DNA from: a virus
IMG/VR virus record: IMGVR_UViG_3300006790_000082
Location: 1-29,087 of that record
Strand: one strand, 5' to 3'
DNA: 29,087 bases
The position numbers and the translations under genes are program-made. Positions 1-9,400 of this stretch are shown in pieces. The notes under the pieces are model-generated. The model saw only the letters and a list, made by a program, of their open reading frames with translations. It was not told the DNA's origin and did not search any database. Position 1 is the first letter of the stretch; each line of letters begins with the position of its first letter.

Positions 1-105
1 AACAGCTTTATTGAAACACAAGAAAAGTATTTTGATGTTGAGGTAGAAGATTTAGAATATGACGACACAAATAAAGAAGAAGAGACGGCCACGCCGGAAG
101 AATAA
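1..105 (+). CDS. 3' end of an upstream gene, acidic C-terminal tail (partial)
   Basis: Frame 1 is open from the first base to a TAA at 103-105 and gives 34 residues. The end is strongly acidic (EVEDLEYDD, then KEEE and PEE). The other two frames stop sooner: a TGA within the first dozen bases in frame 3 and a TAG at 44-46 in frame 2. The tail overlaps the start of the sigma-factor gene by 47 bases. Within the overlap, purine-rich DNA is read as acidic codons here and as Lys/Arg codons in the sigma gene. I do not recognise the protein because only its tail is present. It could be a chance open frame, since the frame-2 reading that ends at 46 would leave no overlap. Confidence 0.5.
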   Translation, partial: NSFIETQEKYFDVEVEDLEYDDTNKEEETATPEE

Positions 106-763
106 CTATTTTACAAAAGTGCACGAGAATGCCATTATAAGATATGCTTTAACTGACAGCAAGGCAGAAAGAACTGATCTTTATATATCTTATATTGGAC
201 CTGCTTTTGATGAAATGGTTGATAAGATTGTGTATACGTACAAATTTAATAATCTTCCAAATATTGATTATTTAAAAGATGATTGCAAACTTTGGCTTAT
301 AACAATTTTAGACAAGTACGATACAACTAGAAACTCTAAAGCTTTTTCTTACTTTAGTGTCATTACAAAAAATTGGTTTATTCATAAAGTAAAGCAAAAC
401 TCTAAAAAACTTAAACGTGATTTACAGTATGAAGACTTAAATGATGAAACTGAAATCGAACAATTTATTACTGAGAATACCTACGAAACCAATAGAGAAC
501 AGCAAGAATTTTGGCAACATTTATTTGGTGAAATGGATAAGTGGGAAAAATTAAAATTAAAAGAAACAGAAAGGAAAGTTCTACAAGCTATAAAGATCCT
601 ATTTAACAGCACTGATGATATAGAAATTTTTAATAAAAAAGCTATTTATCTGTATATGCGTGAGATCACTGGTTTAAATACAAAACAAATTGTCAACAAT
701 TTAAACAGGATTAGAAAAAGATATAGGATGTTTAAAGTAGAATGGGAAAAAGGAAACATATAA
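59..763 (+). CDS. 55: T4 gp55-like late-transcription sigma factor
   Basis: This 234-residue protein resembles the T4 gp55 family, phage sigma factors that bind host RNA polymerase core and direct transcription from late promoters together with the sliding clamp. The clearest signature is K94-AFSYFS-100 followed by VITKNWFIHKVKQ (to residue 113), the sigma region-2-like helix typical of gp55 homologues. The N-terminus is very basic (KKKRRPRRK at about 6-14). The C-terminal part (about 190-230) is helical and ends in a Lys/Arg-rich helix. T4 gp55 is 185 residues, so this one is longer. The next Met is near residue 52, inside the conserved part, so the ATG at 59 is the sensible start although no strong Shine-Dalgarno site precedes it. 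The gene overlaps both neighbours, which suggests translational coupling. The family call is from motif recognition, not alignment. Confidence 0.85.
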   Translation: MTTQIKKKRRPRRKNNYFTKVHENAIIRYALTDSKAERTDLYISYIGPAFDEMVDKIVYTYKFNNLPNIDYLKDDCKLWLITILDKYDTTRNSKAFSYFSVITKNWFIHKVKQNSKKLKRDLQYEDLNDETEIEQFITENTYETNREQQEFWQHLFGEMDKWEKLKLKETERKVLQAIKILFNSTDDIEIFNKKAIYLYMREITGLNTKQIVNNLNRIRKRYRMFKVEWEKGNI

Positions 764-1044
764 ACTCTCAAGAATTTGTCGAAGAAGCTATAAAAAATAT
801 CAGAGATGATAGAGCCATGGCTTCAACTCTCTTAATAGAGTTAATGAAAGTTCTCAAAACTGATGAAACAAAACATCAGTATTCTGGCCCAGTTGCAGCC
901 AAATATCTAGAGACCTTGCAACGCTCCAACGAGCAGTTAGTAAAATTAGCCTCTTTAATATCAAAAAAAGAGTCAACTAGCACGAATTTATCACAGCTAG
1001 AGAAGTCTGAGATCTATGACTTAATTAACGATACAGAGGAATAA
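742..1044 (+). CDS. small protein downstream of gp55; possible late-transcription coactivator
   Basis: This gene encodes 100 residues and starts 22 bases inside the sigma-factor gene, so the two are probably translated together. The protein is mostly helical and charged. A central stretch, KYLETLQRSNEQLVKLASLI (about 55-74), looks like an amphipathic helix. The last residues, EIYDLINDTEE, are hydrophobic then acidic, the general character of sliding-clamp-binding tails in T4 gp33 and gp55. Length (T4 gp33 is 112 residues) and position fit a gp33-like coactivator, the bridge between RNA polymerase, gp55 and the clamp. A small terminase-like or unrelated helical protein is also possible. The reading frame is well supported; the function is a guess from context. 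Confidence 0.75.
   Translation: MGKRKHINSQEFVEEAIKNIRDDRAMASTLLIELMKVLKTDETKHQYSGPVAAKYLETLQRSNEQLVKLASLISKKESTSTNLSQLEKSEIYDLINDTEE
1035..1040 (+). promoter_or_regulatory. ribosome binding site of the 1310-residue gene
   Basis: AGAGGA lies 8 bases before the ATG at 1049 and inside the last codons of the preceding gene. It is one of the strongest Shine-Dalgarno sites in the window and supports the chosen start. Confidence 0.6.
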
Positions 1045-1048
1045 TTTT

Positions 1049-4000
1049 ATGGCTAATACTGTTGAACCTGGTACATATGATTCTAAAGCAGATCCTAGAG
1101 CCCTAGAGGCAAATTTATTAGCTAGTCAAATAGGTGATGCAGTATATTATTATAATAATAAACCTAGGTTTTATGAGGGTGAAACTGCTAAGCAGCTCAT
1201 CCGAAGCACTTTAGAAGAAAATTTTACATATGAAGCAGAATTAAAAGGTAAACATTTAATAGCATATGTTACAAGGGTTTTAAAAGATGATGAAAGTATT
1301 GCCCTTTTAAATAATGAATCAAATAGAAGCAGGATTAATGACTTAAAAAATAGAAAAATTGTTTTCGCGCATGTCTTAGGGTTCGAAGGGCATGGATTAC
1401 CAAGAAGTAAAAATGATGAAATGTTACAAACCATGGTCGGCGCGTATTATTCTTTTAAGGAAGATAGTGACAATGAATTCAATAATGTTAAAAAAGGTTC
1501 ATACGTTTGGGTAAAAATATTTGGTGAGAATACGGCTGAAAAGATTGAAGGTTTTTCTGGGCAGTTAATAGGTCTTTTTGCACATGCGCAACCTCTTGTA
1601 GATTTAGTAGTCGATGAGCGCTCGAAAATAAAATTTTCACCTTCATGTAAAACAGAATTAGGATATACTGGCTTGTCTGGTAAATTATTAAGAGGTTTAA
1701 CAGATCCTAGACCATCTGTTGGTCAGCCAGTTATAAGAAAATTTAAAACTAAAATAAAAACTGGTATATACGGAAATGGTTCTGCTCAGACAAAAGCGCA
1801 CTTTAATCAATGTTTATATTCTCATAAACAATCTTTTGGTTATGAAGTATCTCCGTCTACAAACCGAGAAATGACTTTGGGGTCTCGCAACTCATTTATA
1901 TGGGTTGGGCACTTAAGGAATAATGGGTATTTAGATATTTTAGATCGTCCAGCTGATCTAGGTCGAGAGACGATCATATATGCACCGATGACACTTAATG
2001 TGTATGCCCCCATAGAAATAAAGTATTATTTTCACGATCGCGGAGGATTTGGAACAGCATGGACTAATGGTCCGTATAGCACAACTGATAATGCGATTGA
2101 AAATGCGACTGATGTTGGGAACGATTTTACTGAGAAAGTTGCGCCTGGTATTGCTGACATGATTAGAGATAAAAGAAATTTTATACTTGTTATTCCAGAA
2201 ATGGCTTTCTCTAGAGGCTTTGGCACTGCAGATGTTGAAGACGACGCTATTCTAAAATACCAAACACTTCTAGGAGAGAATGAAAATCCAATTAAAATTG
2301 GAGAGAAACCTAGTTCTAAAGTGCAAACAATAAGAAGTAAACTCAAGTCTGAATCAGCACCAATTGTAATGAAATACCTAAAAAGAAAAATTTCACTCAA
2401 CGGTCCTGAATCAATCACAGTATTGCAAAAAACACATCTAAGAGAAAGAGAGACTGTTACTTTTGATGGATCTTATACTGGAGGTAATTTTAGTAATTTT
2501 GATGCTGAAGTATTAGAGGTTATAAGGCAATACCTAGGACAATCAGCTTTTGACAACATAACATATAAATCAATTATAGCTGATGGATTAGGCGCAATTA
2601 ATATGGCTTCCATGGCTAAAACATACCCAACTTATGGTCAGCAGTCAGGATTTAATAATGTTGTTATTGACAGAATTGATTATATTGAGAATGGTCAAAA
2701 CTTAGGAAATAGTTATAATTTTTCTGAATCTCCTCTGTTGTCTTTTTATAGGGATTATATTAGTATAAGTCCTCGTTTTCCTAGGTTAGAATTTAATTAT
2801 GTAGGGTTATCTAAACCGCCGGCTCCATCAGGCGACGGAGAACGATTTCCTGGAAAAAAAATGTTTAATGAGATAGGCTTTGTAACTGAGTATTTAAAAG
2901 GTATAAAAAATTCTGGGCCGCCTGAACAAAGGTTTTTTGCAGAGCCACTTGGAACATCAGGGCCTTTAATAAGCATGCACACAGTGTCTGAAGTAGATCT
3001 AGGTGCAAAATATAGTTTTTATTTAAGGACTGATTCTGACAGGATGTTGACTAGCCAGAATCAAATACCAAATAGTACCTTAATTAATTTGCCTTCTGAC
3101 GACAATGTGCCCGATCATGCTGGCTCATCGGCTAGAAGATTGTCCGATGGCGTCTTACAAGAATATGCAAAAAAGAAACAAGATCTTGTGCCTGACCTTA
3201 AAAGCTATGAGTCTTTAATAGAAAGTTTAGATGATCCAATAAATCGCTTACGTGTTCCCGAAATCTACCGTAAAAATACGAGTGAATATTTAAAAAATAG
3301 AGTTGATTATCACAAATATGAGGAAATTATAAGACAAGAAATAGAGATAAAGAGGTATAAGAGAAATAGAGCTAAGATGGTGATGGTTTTAAATGATAAG
3401 AAAAATGGTATTTTAAAACAGTTAGAAGAAAAGAAAGCTTTTTTAAATTCACAAGAAGAATTTAATACTATTTTTCCTAAAAACTCAAATAACGTTAATT
3501 CTTTTTCCATATATTTTGATTTTAACGAAAAAAATGTACCAGTCAATAAAGATTATACTTTTAAGACTGCATATGAAAGATTGAAAAAAGATGATTTAAA
3601 AGTACCCACTTTTAATCAACAAACTGAGCAGAAAATTTTTGTTGCACAATTCGCTAAAGAGGATTACTCTGGACAACTATCTGGTATATTTGATATAATA
3701 TGTAGAGAAATAGCTCAAGGCGAGGCCTTGGAGGAACTAAAAAATTCAATTGAAAAAACAATAGAAAGCTTAGAGCCACTTGAAACAGTTGGGCCTGCAA
3801 ATAATGAAGAGTGTGCGCCTGCTCCACTAACACTAGACTTTTTAAGAAGAAATGAAGCACCGGTTACTTTTAATCGCGCTGACAGAAGAATTGATGAACT
3901 AGCTTGTGAGGGCAAAAACATTAGAGTTGTTTCAAATTATCGTGATTTGAGACAAATGATAGAATGGGATCCTAATATACCAAGTTTAAAATCAGAAGTG

Positions 4001-4981
4001 ACTAGCAAAAAAGGTATTAATGCAGCTACAAGCTTGACTTCGACTGCTCAGGATGGTCTTTATCGCACAAAACATTTTAAGTATAAATCTAGAGGCAGGA
4101 ACAATAGCATCAAATTTAGAAATAGTCCACCAATATGGGCTTGTATATCTAAAAAAGTAGAAGAAGCATGGGAAGCTGCTTGTAATATATCCGGGTACGT
4201 TCCATTCAGGGTGTTTAACGGAATAAAAGGATTTTTAGATCCATCATTGGGTGATTCTGCTGATCCTACTCCTGGAATTAATATATACCAAAGCGGAATT
4301 GAAGTTGGGACCTGGGGATTGACTTTAACTGTTGACAATCCGATCGCTCCTTATAATGGTAGTGGAGATCCTGTATATAGTGTGTTTACAAACACATGGT
4401 CTGGTAAATTTTTAGAAACATATCAAGACGAATTATATGAACTGGGTGTATTATCAGATTTAACTTTCTCTAGCCTTGACGGCACTTTTGGAATATCGGG
4501 CAGATATTTAGACAATGCTTATGAAGGATTTTTTTCTAGGGAGAAAAGAAAAGCAGAAAACTGGAAAAATGCATCTGATTCATCTTATAACGATTCAACA
4601 GAAGAACAATATGATAATGTTATGAATTCTGCAGATGGTTCAGATATTGTGCCCGATGGTGCAAACCCACTTCTTTGGGTTTTAACTTTTTGTGAAAGAA
4701 GTGGAATGAAATGGGGAAATTCATTTTTTATGAGAAAAAGACATAGAGGTCCTAGAGAGGGAATACAATTTTTTGGCTTTGCAAATCGATCTGATACACC
4801 AATTTCTTGGGATCTAGCAGAACAAAAAAGAATTTCAGCTATTTATGGTATAGAAGATGTAGTAGCAAGAGTAAATGCAATTTCTTTTCCACAGACAACT
4901 TATGACGCACACATGCATTTTCAATACTATTCAGGGCCAGCAATCATTCCATGGAAAGAAATTGAAGGGTATCGAGGATAA
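1049..4981 (+). CDS. large hub/lysin-like virion protein with OB-like, hydrolase-like and M15-like regions
   Basis: This protein has 1310 residues and no signal peptide. In order: (1) about residues 85-190, an OB-like strand pattern including YVWVKIFG (152-159), reminiscent of gp5/VgrG-type baseplate hub proteins. (2) About 300-530, an alpha/beta-hydrolase-like pattern: HDRGG at 329-333, VIPEM at 381-385 and ADGLG at 511-515 where a nucleophile elbow would sit, with Gly513 in place of Ser. (3) About 700-810, a charged helical or coiled-coil stretch. (4) About 1000-1300, an M15 D,D-/L,D-peptidase-like region with GTWGLTLTVDNPIAPY (1087-1102), GMKWG (1219-1223) and HMHFQYY (1288-1294). The large size and position beside a spike-like gene suggest a cell-wall-acting baseplate component. 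The gene is certain; domain assignments are by eye and moderate at best. Catalytic activity is doubtful because expected residues are replaced. Confidence 0.9.
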   Translation: MANTVEPGTYDSKADPRALEANLLASQIGDAVYYYNNKPRFYEGETAKQLIRSTLEENFTYEAELKGKHLIAYVTRVLKDDESIALLNNESNRSRINDLKNRKIVFAHVLGFEGHGLPRSKNDEMLQTMVGAYYSFKEDSDNEFNNVKKGSYVWVKIFGENTAEKIEGFSGQLIGLFAHAQPLVDLVVDERSKIKFSPSCKTELGYTGLSGKLLRGLTDPRPSVGQPVIRKFKTKIKTGIYGNGSAQTKAHFNQCLYSHKQSFGYEVSPSTNREMTLGSRNSFIWVGHLRNNGYLDILDRPADLGRETIIYAPMTLNVYAPIEIKYYFHDRGGFGTAWTNGPYSTTDNAIENATDVGNDFTEKVAPGIADMIRDKRNFILVIPEMAFSRGFGTADVEDDAILKYQTLLGENENPIKIGEKPSSKVQTIRSKLKSESAPIVMKYLKRKISLNGPESITVLQKTHLRERETVTFDGSYTGGNFSNFDAEVLEVIRQYLGQSAFDNITYKSIIADGLGAINMASMAKTYPTYGQQSGFNNVVIDRIDYIENGQNLGNSYNFSESPLLSFYRDYISISPRFPRLEFNYVGLSKPPAPSGDGERFPGKKMFNEIGFVTEYLKGIKNSGPPEQRFFAEPLGTSGPLISMHTVSEVDLGAKYSFYLRTDSDRMLTSQNQIPNSTLINLPSDDNVPDHAGSSARRLSDGVLQEYAKKKQDLVPDLKSYESLIESLDDPINRLRVPEIYRKNTSEYLKNRVDYHKYEEIIRQEIEIKRYKRNRAKMVMVLNDKKNGILKQLEEKKAFLNSQEEFNTIFPKNSNNVNSFSIYFDFNEKNVPVNKDYTFKTAYERLKKDDLKVPTFNQQTEQKIFVAQFAKEDYSGQLSGIFDIICREIAQGEALEELKNSIEKTIESLEPLETVGPANNEECAPAPLTLDFLRRNEAPVTFNRADRRIDELACEGKNIRVVSNYRDLRQMIEWDPNIPSLKSEVTSKKGINAATSLTSTAQDGLYRTKHFKYKSRGRNNSIKFRNSPPIWACISKKVEEAWEAACNISGYVPFRVFNGIKGFLDPSLGDSADPTPGINIYQSGIEVGTWGLTLTVDNPIAPYNGSGDPVYSVFTNTWSGKFLETYQDELYELGVLSDLTFSSLDGTFGISGRYLDNAYEGFFSREKRKAENWKNASDSSYNDSTEEQYDNVMNSADGSDIVPDGANPLLWVLTFCERSGMKWGNSFFMRKRHRGPREGIQFFGFANRSDTPISWDLAEQKRISAIYGIEDVVARVNAISFPQTTYDAHMHFQYYSGPAIIPWKEIEGYRG
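4052..4939 (+). other. region encoding M15 peptidase-like fold with altered zinc-ligand positions
   Basis: This covers residues about 1002-1297 of the 1310-residue protein. M15_4-type peptidases typically show a block of the form HxWGxAIDINPxxNPY, then FxWGG, then MHFE. Here I see TWG at 1088-1090 with NP and APY at 1097-1102, MKWGN at 1220-1224 and MHFQY at 1289-1293. The His and Asp that bind zinc in the first block line up with Gly1087 and Thr1094. Only the last zinc His (His1290) is kept. About 117 residues separate the first two blocks, longer than usual. Confidence 0.5.
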
Positions 4982-4989
4982 GAAAAAAA

Positions 4990-6426
4990 ATGAGTGTTAG
5001 AATTCATGCTTCAACATCACAAGCTGCCGGCTTAACTTACTATACTTTTAATGTCGCTAATGAAAATGGCGAGATTGAAGCTAGATCTTTCACAAATAGA
5101 GCTAAAGCCGAGCAATTTTTAAATGAACAAAAACAAAAGTATCCAGAAGCTAGTATTAATAACAAGCCTTTAAAAAGCTCAGATCCATTCAATGACGGTA
5201 CTTTTGTAGATCAAAGTGATACTAGCGGTCAATCATTTCAAGCACCCGTTGGCACTGGGCAAAAATATGATAAAAATGGTAACCTACTGCCGGCTGGACA
5301 AACAGAGACTACAGTTAGTGTAAGAAACATTGGAGAAGATAATCCAAGCGTAGCTGCTGTAAGTGATCAAACTAACAGCGAGGTCACGGGTCGCCCAGCC
5401 AGACTTTCTAAAGAAGCAAGGGATTACTGTGGCCTAAACCAGGAAGATTTTCAAGTTATAAAATCTTTAGTTGCTGCTGACATTGAAGAAAGAGTTGGTG
5501 GAACTTTAGGTGGTCATAGAATTCAGGCAAGAGTAAAAAGATTAAACTATGAATGTGAACACACAATTCAAGGCCCTGATAATAATGCATTTATTGTTTT
5601 AGGAAATGATCGCACTAGTGATCTTACAGACCCAGGTCATGGTGAAAAAGGTCATACACAGTGTGATGCTATAGATATTGTTGCTGGCCTGGGTGGATAT
5701 TGCCCACAGGAAATTGAGAAAATAGAGGTAGAAGATTCTAGGACCGGAGAGTTAGTAGTTCAAGAATCACCAGTTCAAACTAATCCTAATTTTTATGTAG
5801 ATGCCGCTAGAATTTATATCTCTCAGAAAACAAATTGTGATAGGAATTTCGGAATTGGTAGGTTTGGCAAGAAAACTACAAATAGTGGCGAGGAAGATTC
5901 TCGTAGTGCTAAAGATATAGGCAAATATGGTGGAAAATCTGCAGTTGTAGCTAAGGCAGATAACATTAGATTAATTGGTCGTGAAAGCATAAGAATTGTT
6001 ACAGGTACGGATCAATTTAATTCAGTTGGGGGTAAAATTACTGGCAAGCATGGTATAGAATTAATAGCCATGAATAAAGTAGAAGATTTACAGCCTTTAG
6101 TAAAAGGTCAAAATTTAGCTCTAGCTTTGACAGTTATGCTTAATAATATTGAGGCAATAACAGAGATATTTCAAGCTTACGTAGATTATCAAATGAAATT
6201 TAATAAAGCATTAAGCCAACATACTCATATAACACCTTTTTATGCTGGTAAAAGTCTGCCTTCTGAAAAAGCTATGGTGGGTGGTATACAATGTGATATT
6301 GACACTATGCTTAAAACAAATTTGTCAGTTATTAAACAAATTACTAATTTACAAGGTGTAAAAACTAACTTTTTATCGCCCAGCGGAGACGCTTATATCA
6401 TGAGTCGCTTAAACAAGACTAACTAG
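4990..6426 (+). CDS. baseplate spike-like structural protein of the marine T4-like type
   Basis: This protein has 478 residues. The first 130 are low-complexity and polar. From about 150 onward the sequence looks like a conserved virion protein: GHTQCDAIDIVAG, VDAARIYISQKTNCD, then a repetitive beta stretch with VVAKADNIRLIGRESIRIVT and GKITGKHGIELIA, similar in style to the beta-prism or beta-helix spikes of gp5 and VgrG. The C-terminal part has a helical segment, then HTHITPF, NLQGVKTNFLSPSGDAYIMSR and an Asn/Lys-rich end. I recall close relatives annotated as structural proteins in T4-like cyanophages, but cannot verify this here. Spacing of 8 bases from the upstream gene and GAGGA at 4974-4978 support the start at 4990. 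It may supply the spike for the preceding hub-like protein. Precise role unknown. Confidence 0.88.
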   Translation: MSVRIHASTSQAAGLTYYTFNVANENGEIEARSFTNRAKAEQFLNEQKQKYPEASINNKPLKSSDPFNDGTFVDQSDTSGQSFQAPVGTGQKYDKNGNLLPAGQTETTVSVRNIGEDNPSVAAVSDQTNSEVTGRPARLSKEARDYCGLNQEDFQVIKSLVAADIEERVGGTLGGHRIQARVKRLNYECEHTIQGPDNNAFIVLGNDRTSDLTDPGHGEKGHTQCDAIDIVAGLGGYCPQEIEKIEVEDSRTGELVVQESPVQTNPNFYVDAARIYISQKTNCDRNFGIGRFGKKTTNSGEEDSRSAKDIGKYGGKSAVVAKADNIRLIGRESIRIVTGTDQFNSVGGKITGKHGIELIAMNKVEDLQPLVKGQNLALALTVMLNNIEAITEIFQAYVDYQMKFNKALSQHTHITPFYAGKSLPSEKAMVGGIQCDIDTMLKTNLSVIKQITNLQGVKTNFLSPSGDAYIMSRLNKTN

Positions 6427-6434
6427 GAAAAAAT

Positions 6435-9400
6435 ATGGCTCTCAAGAAAAAACAAACACTTTTTAAGAAAATTCAAAATATATTTAAAGGAGGCTCGAAT
6501 GGCAATGGCGAAGGCTTAAGCGACACAGGCGGCCTAGCTCCTTTTAATGAGTCGGATGGAGAAAGCGACGGTGTACACGACTTTGTAAGCTTTGTCTTAG
6601 AACAAGAATTAAACGATATAGAATTAGATAATACTTGGTCTTTAGAACAAAATCAAAATGTTGCGCAGAATGATTTTTTATATAAAGCAAATTATATGAT
6701 TAATCAATATTCTGAAAAACAGTTACAAGACAATGGAAATCCTGCTTTGTTACCAGCAGGCCTTATAGATTATTCTGAACCGTTTTGGGAAGATGATTTT
6801 CCTGATAATATGGCGCCCCCTGCAGGAGATATTGTTTCAGCAGGTGGTTTTACTGGCGAATATGGAGAAAAGCCATCTGAAAATGACAGATGGCACCAAG
6901 AAGTTGGTGGGCCATTAATTAATAGTCTACTGCAAGATACTAAAATATTATTAGAGAACAGCTGGCTACAGCAAAACTCGCTCAATGGCAAAAGACTTAC
7001 GGCATGTAATACCTTAATTTTAGCTTGTGAAGAATATTTAAATACCCTAGAAGGTTTCTCTTTTACAACAAAGGTTGATACTGGCGCCCCACCCACTAAC
7101 TCTACTACTGCCGGTCCACTACCGACAGATGCTAGTTTACCAAATAATGTAGTGGGTGAATTATTCACTCATTATATTGCCTATAGCTCAACACCATTGC
7201 GATTGGCGCCTACTCTAGATCCAGATGATTCTGTTAGAGATTGGGATGATACTAACTTTACTTATGTAAGCACTATTGCTAGTACTAGCTCAAAAGATGA
7301 AATTAGAATAACAATTCCACAAGGTACTGGTATCATAGTCACTGAGATTGTTGAAGGGCGATCTGGCCAGTGGGTTGGTTTTGTTTTAGATCCTGCTACG
7401 ACAAATGAAAGGCCTAACACTGCTTACTACACTAGGCCTGAATTTATTAGAAAATTATCTGGTTCTCCCACTGATCCATTAGTTTCTGCTCCTGTGAACA
7501 TATCAGCAGAAGATTTTGTTTCATCAGCTCTTAGTAGAGGGGAGAGTAATTTACCACCTGGCTTAAAAGATTTTAGTCCTAAAGATAATGATAATTGGCT
7601 ATTTTTATTTCCAGATGAAGTAGTTTTATCTGAATATAACTTTATAGAACATGCCCAAAGTGATAATGCTCAGGAATATGGCATAAACCCGCTTAATCTT
7701 GAAGATGACATGCTTCCTTTTCGGTATCAAAGATATTCACAAGGACATTTTTATTTTATATTGGCAGAAATTGAAAGATCTGATACAACGATAAATACTT
7801 TAGAACAGGCCAGGGAAACAGCATGGGCAAATTTATTAAAATATTTTGATAAAGATAAAGCGAGCGAAGGTTTAGAGAATCTAAAAGAGCAATATTTTGT
7901 GCCAGTTGTATACAGAGTCAACACAAATAGTACTGGACCAAATCAAAAAATATTGTTTGCAATTCGTGCTTCATATATTGACTCATTACCAAACTCAAAG
8001 CTTCCATTTGCTGATAATTTTGATCAAAACGACGATAATGAAAAAGAGTTTATAGGCGGAAGAAATTATTCTGTGACTTTTAGAGTTTCTGAAGTCAAAC
8101 AAATTTGTATGGATCTAAAAAACCGCATTAAAGATATCAAGGGGAAAATAGAAAAATCTGATAAAAGCATTAAAATATTAGGCTCAAACGATCAGCCTTG
8201 GAATGCAGATATTATAGCAAATTATCTTTTATCTGACGATTCTAGCGACGGTACCGCAGGATCTGGAGATTTTCCAACGCTTCTAGCAGATTTATTAGAT
8301 CGTCAGGTATTTCCCAGAACAACAAAAAATGATTATATATCTACAACAATCAAACAAGCTGCTAATATTATAAGAGCTGGATCAACAACTGATGGTGCAA
8401 ATCACTTAATACAAATTGGTATAAGGGACAATGGTGTAATCGGACCTGGAGTGAGAGAAACAGTCTCTTATGTTTTGTTTTCGCCCGATCCGGATTCTCT
8501 AAAGGATGATCAAAATTCTCATTTTAATCTTTTTTACTTTGATCCTCACATAACTCAGCCTGAATTAGAAAGGGGAATACAAAGAAGTGCAATTGTAATG
8601 CGTACTGGGCTTTCCAACTTTAGAACTAATTTTGAAGGAACTTATGGTAGTATGGTTCTTCATTATCTTCTGTCGCATATGAAGCTTAAGAAGGGCTTTA
8701 AAGACCTCGCCGCGGCGACTGATAAAAAGTCAAATCAGTGGTCAGAGCTGTTATTAAATTATACTGTGCCGCCGGTCAAAATTGATAAAGATTCTCCACC
8801 TGCGTCTGATCAACCCGGAGAAGAAGGTGGAATGACCTTAGAGGAGATATTAGCGGAGCTAGCTAAATCTTCTCCAGTTCATGGTCGTAGACAAATAGAA
8901 CTAAGAGAGATGCTTTTAGCTAAAAAGCAAGAATTTTTTGAAGCACATAATGAAGCCATCCCAGCAACAGATCCTGAAGTATCTAAAAAGAATTTAGAAA
9001 AAAAATCTAAAGAATTAGATAATCTAGATTCAGCTGGTAAAAGTATAGAAGGACAAATTCCATGGCCGGTTAGATATATTTACGAAGGTATTTATAATTC
9101 TTTAGATGTAGAAGCTATTATTGCACTAATAATGGCATGTATACAATCAAAACTTGGTATACCACTCACAGCTGAAGCATTATGTGAAGCTGCAATAATA
9201 GAGATAATTCAAACATTAGGAATCGATCAGACACAAAGTGTTTTATTGGGTTTGGCATCAGAAGATCCATCAAAATATAGTGATTTTATAGAATCAGAAG
9301 AGCCCGTGCCCGGCTCATCGATTTCAGAAGATATAGATTACACCTTTAGCCAAGCCCCAATTGCAACCTACATGGCTATGGATCCTAATGCTGATCCTGC

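Noticed and set aside
2032-2418. Minus-strand reading frame of 128 residues, and other minus-strand frames
   Set aside because: They lie opposite strongly supported plus-strand genes, lack good ribosome sites, and have translations without family character.
4983-4990. Run of eight A before the 478-residue gene, possible slippage site
   Set aside because: The run lies in the spacer before an ATG with both genes complete, so no frameshift product is needed.
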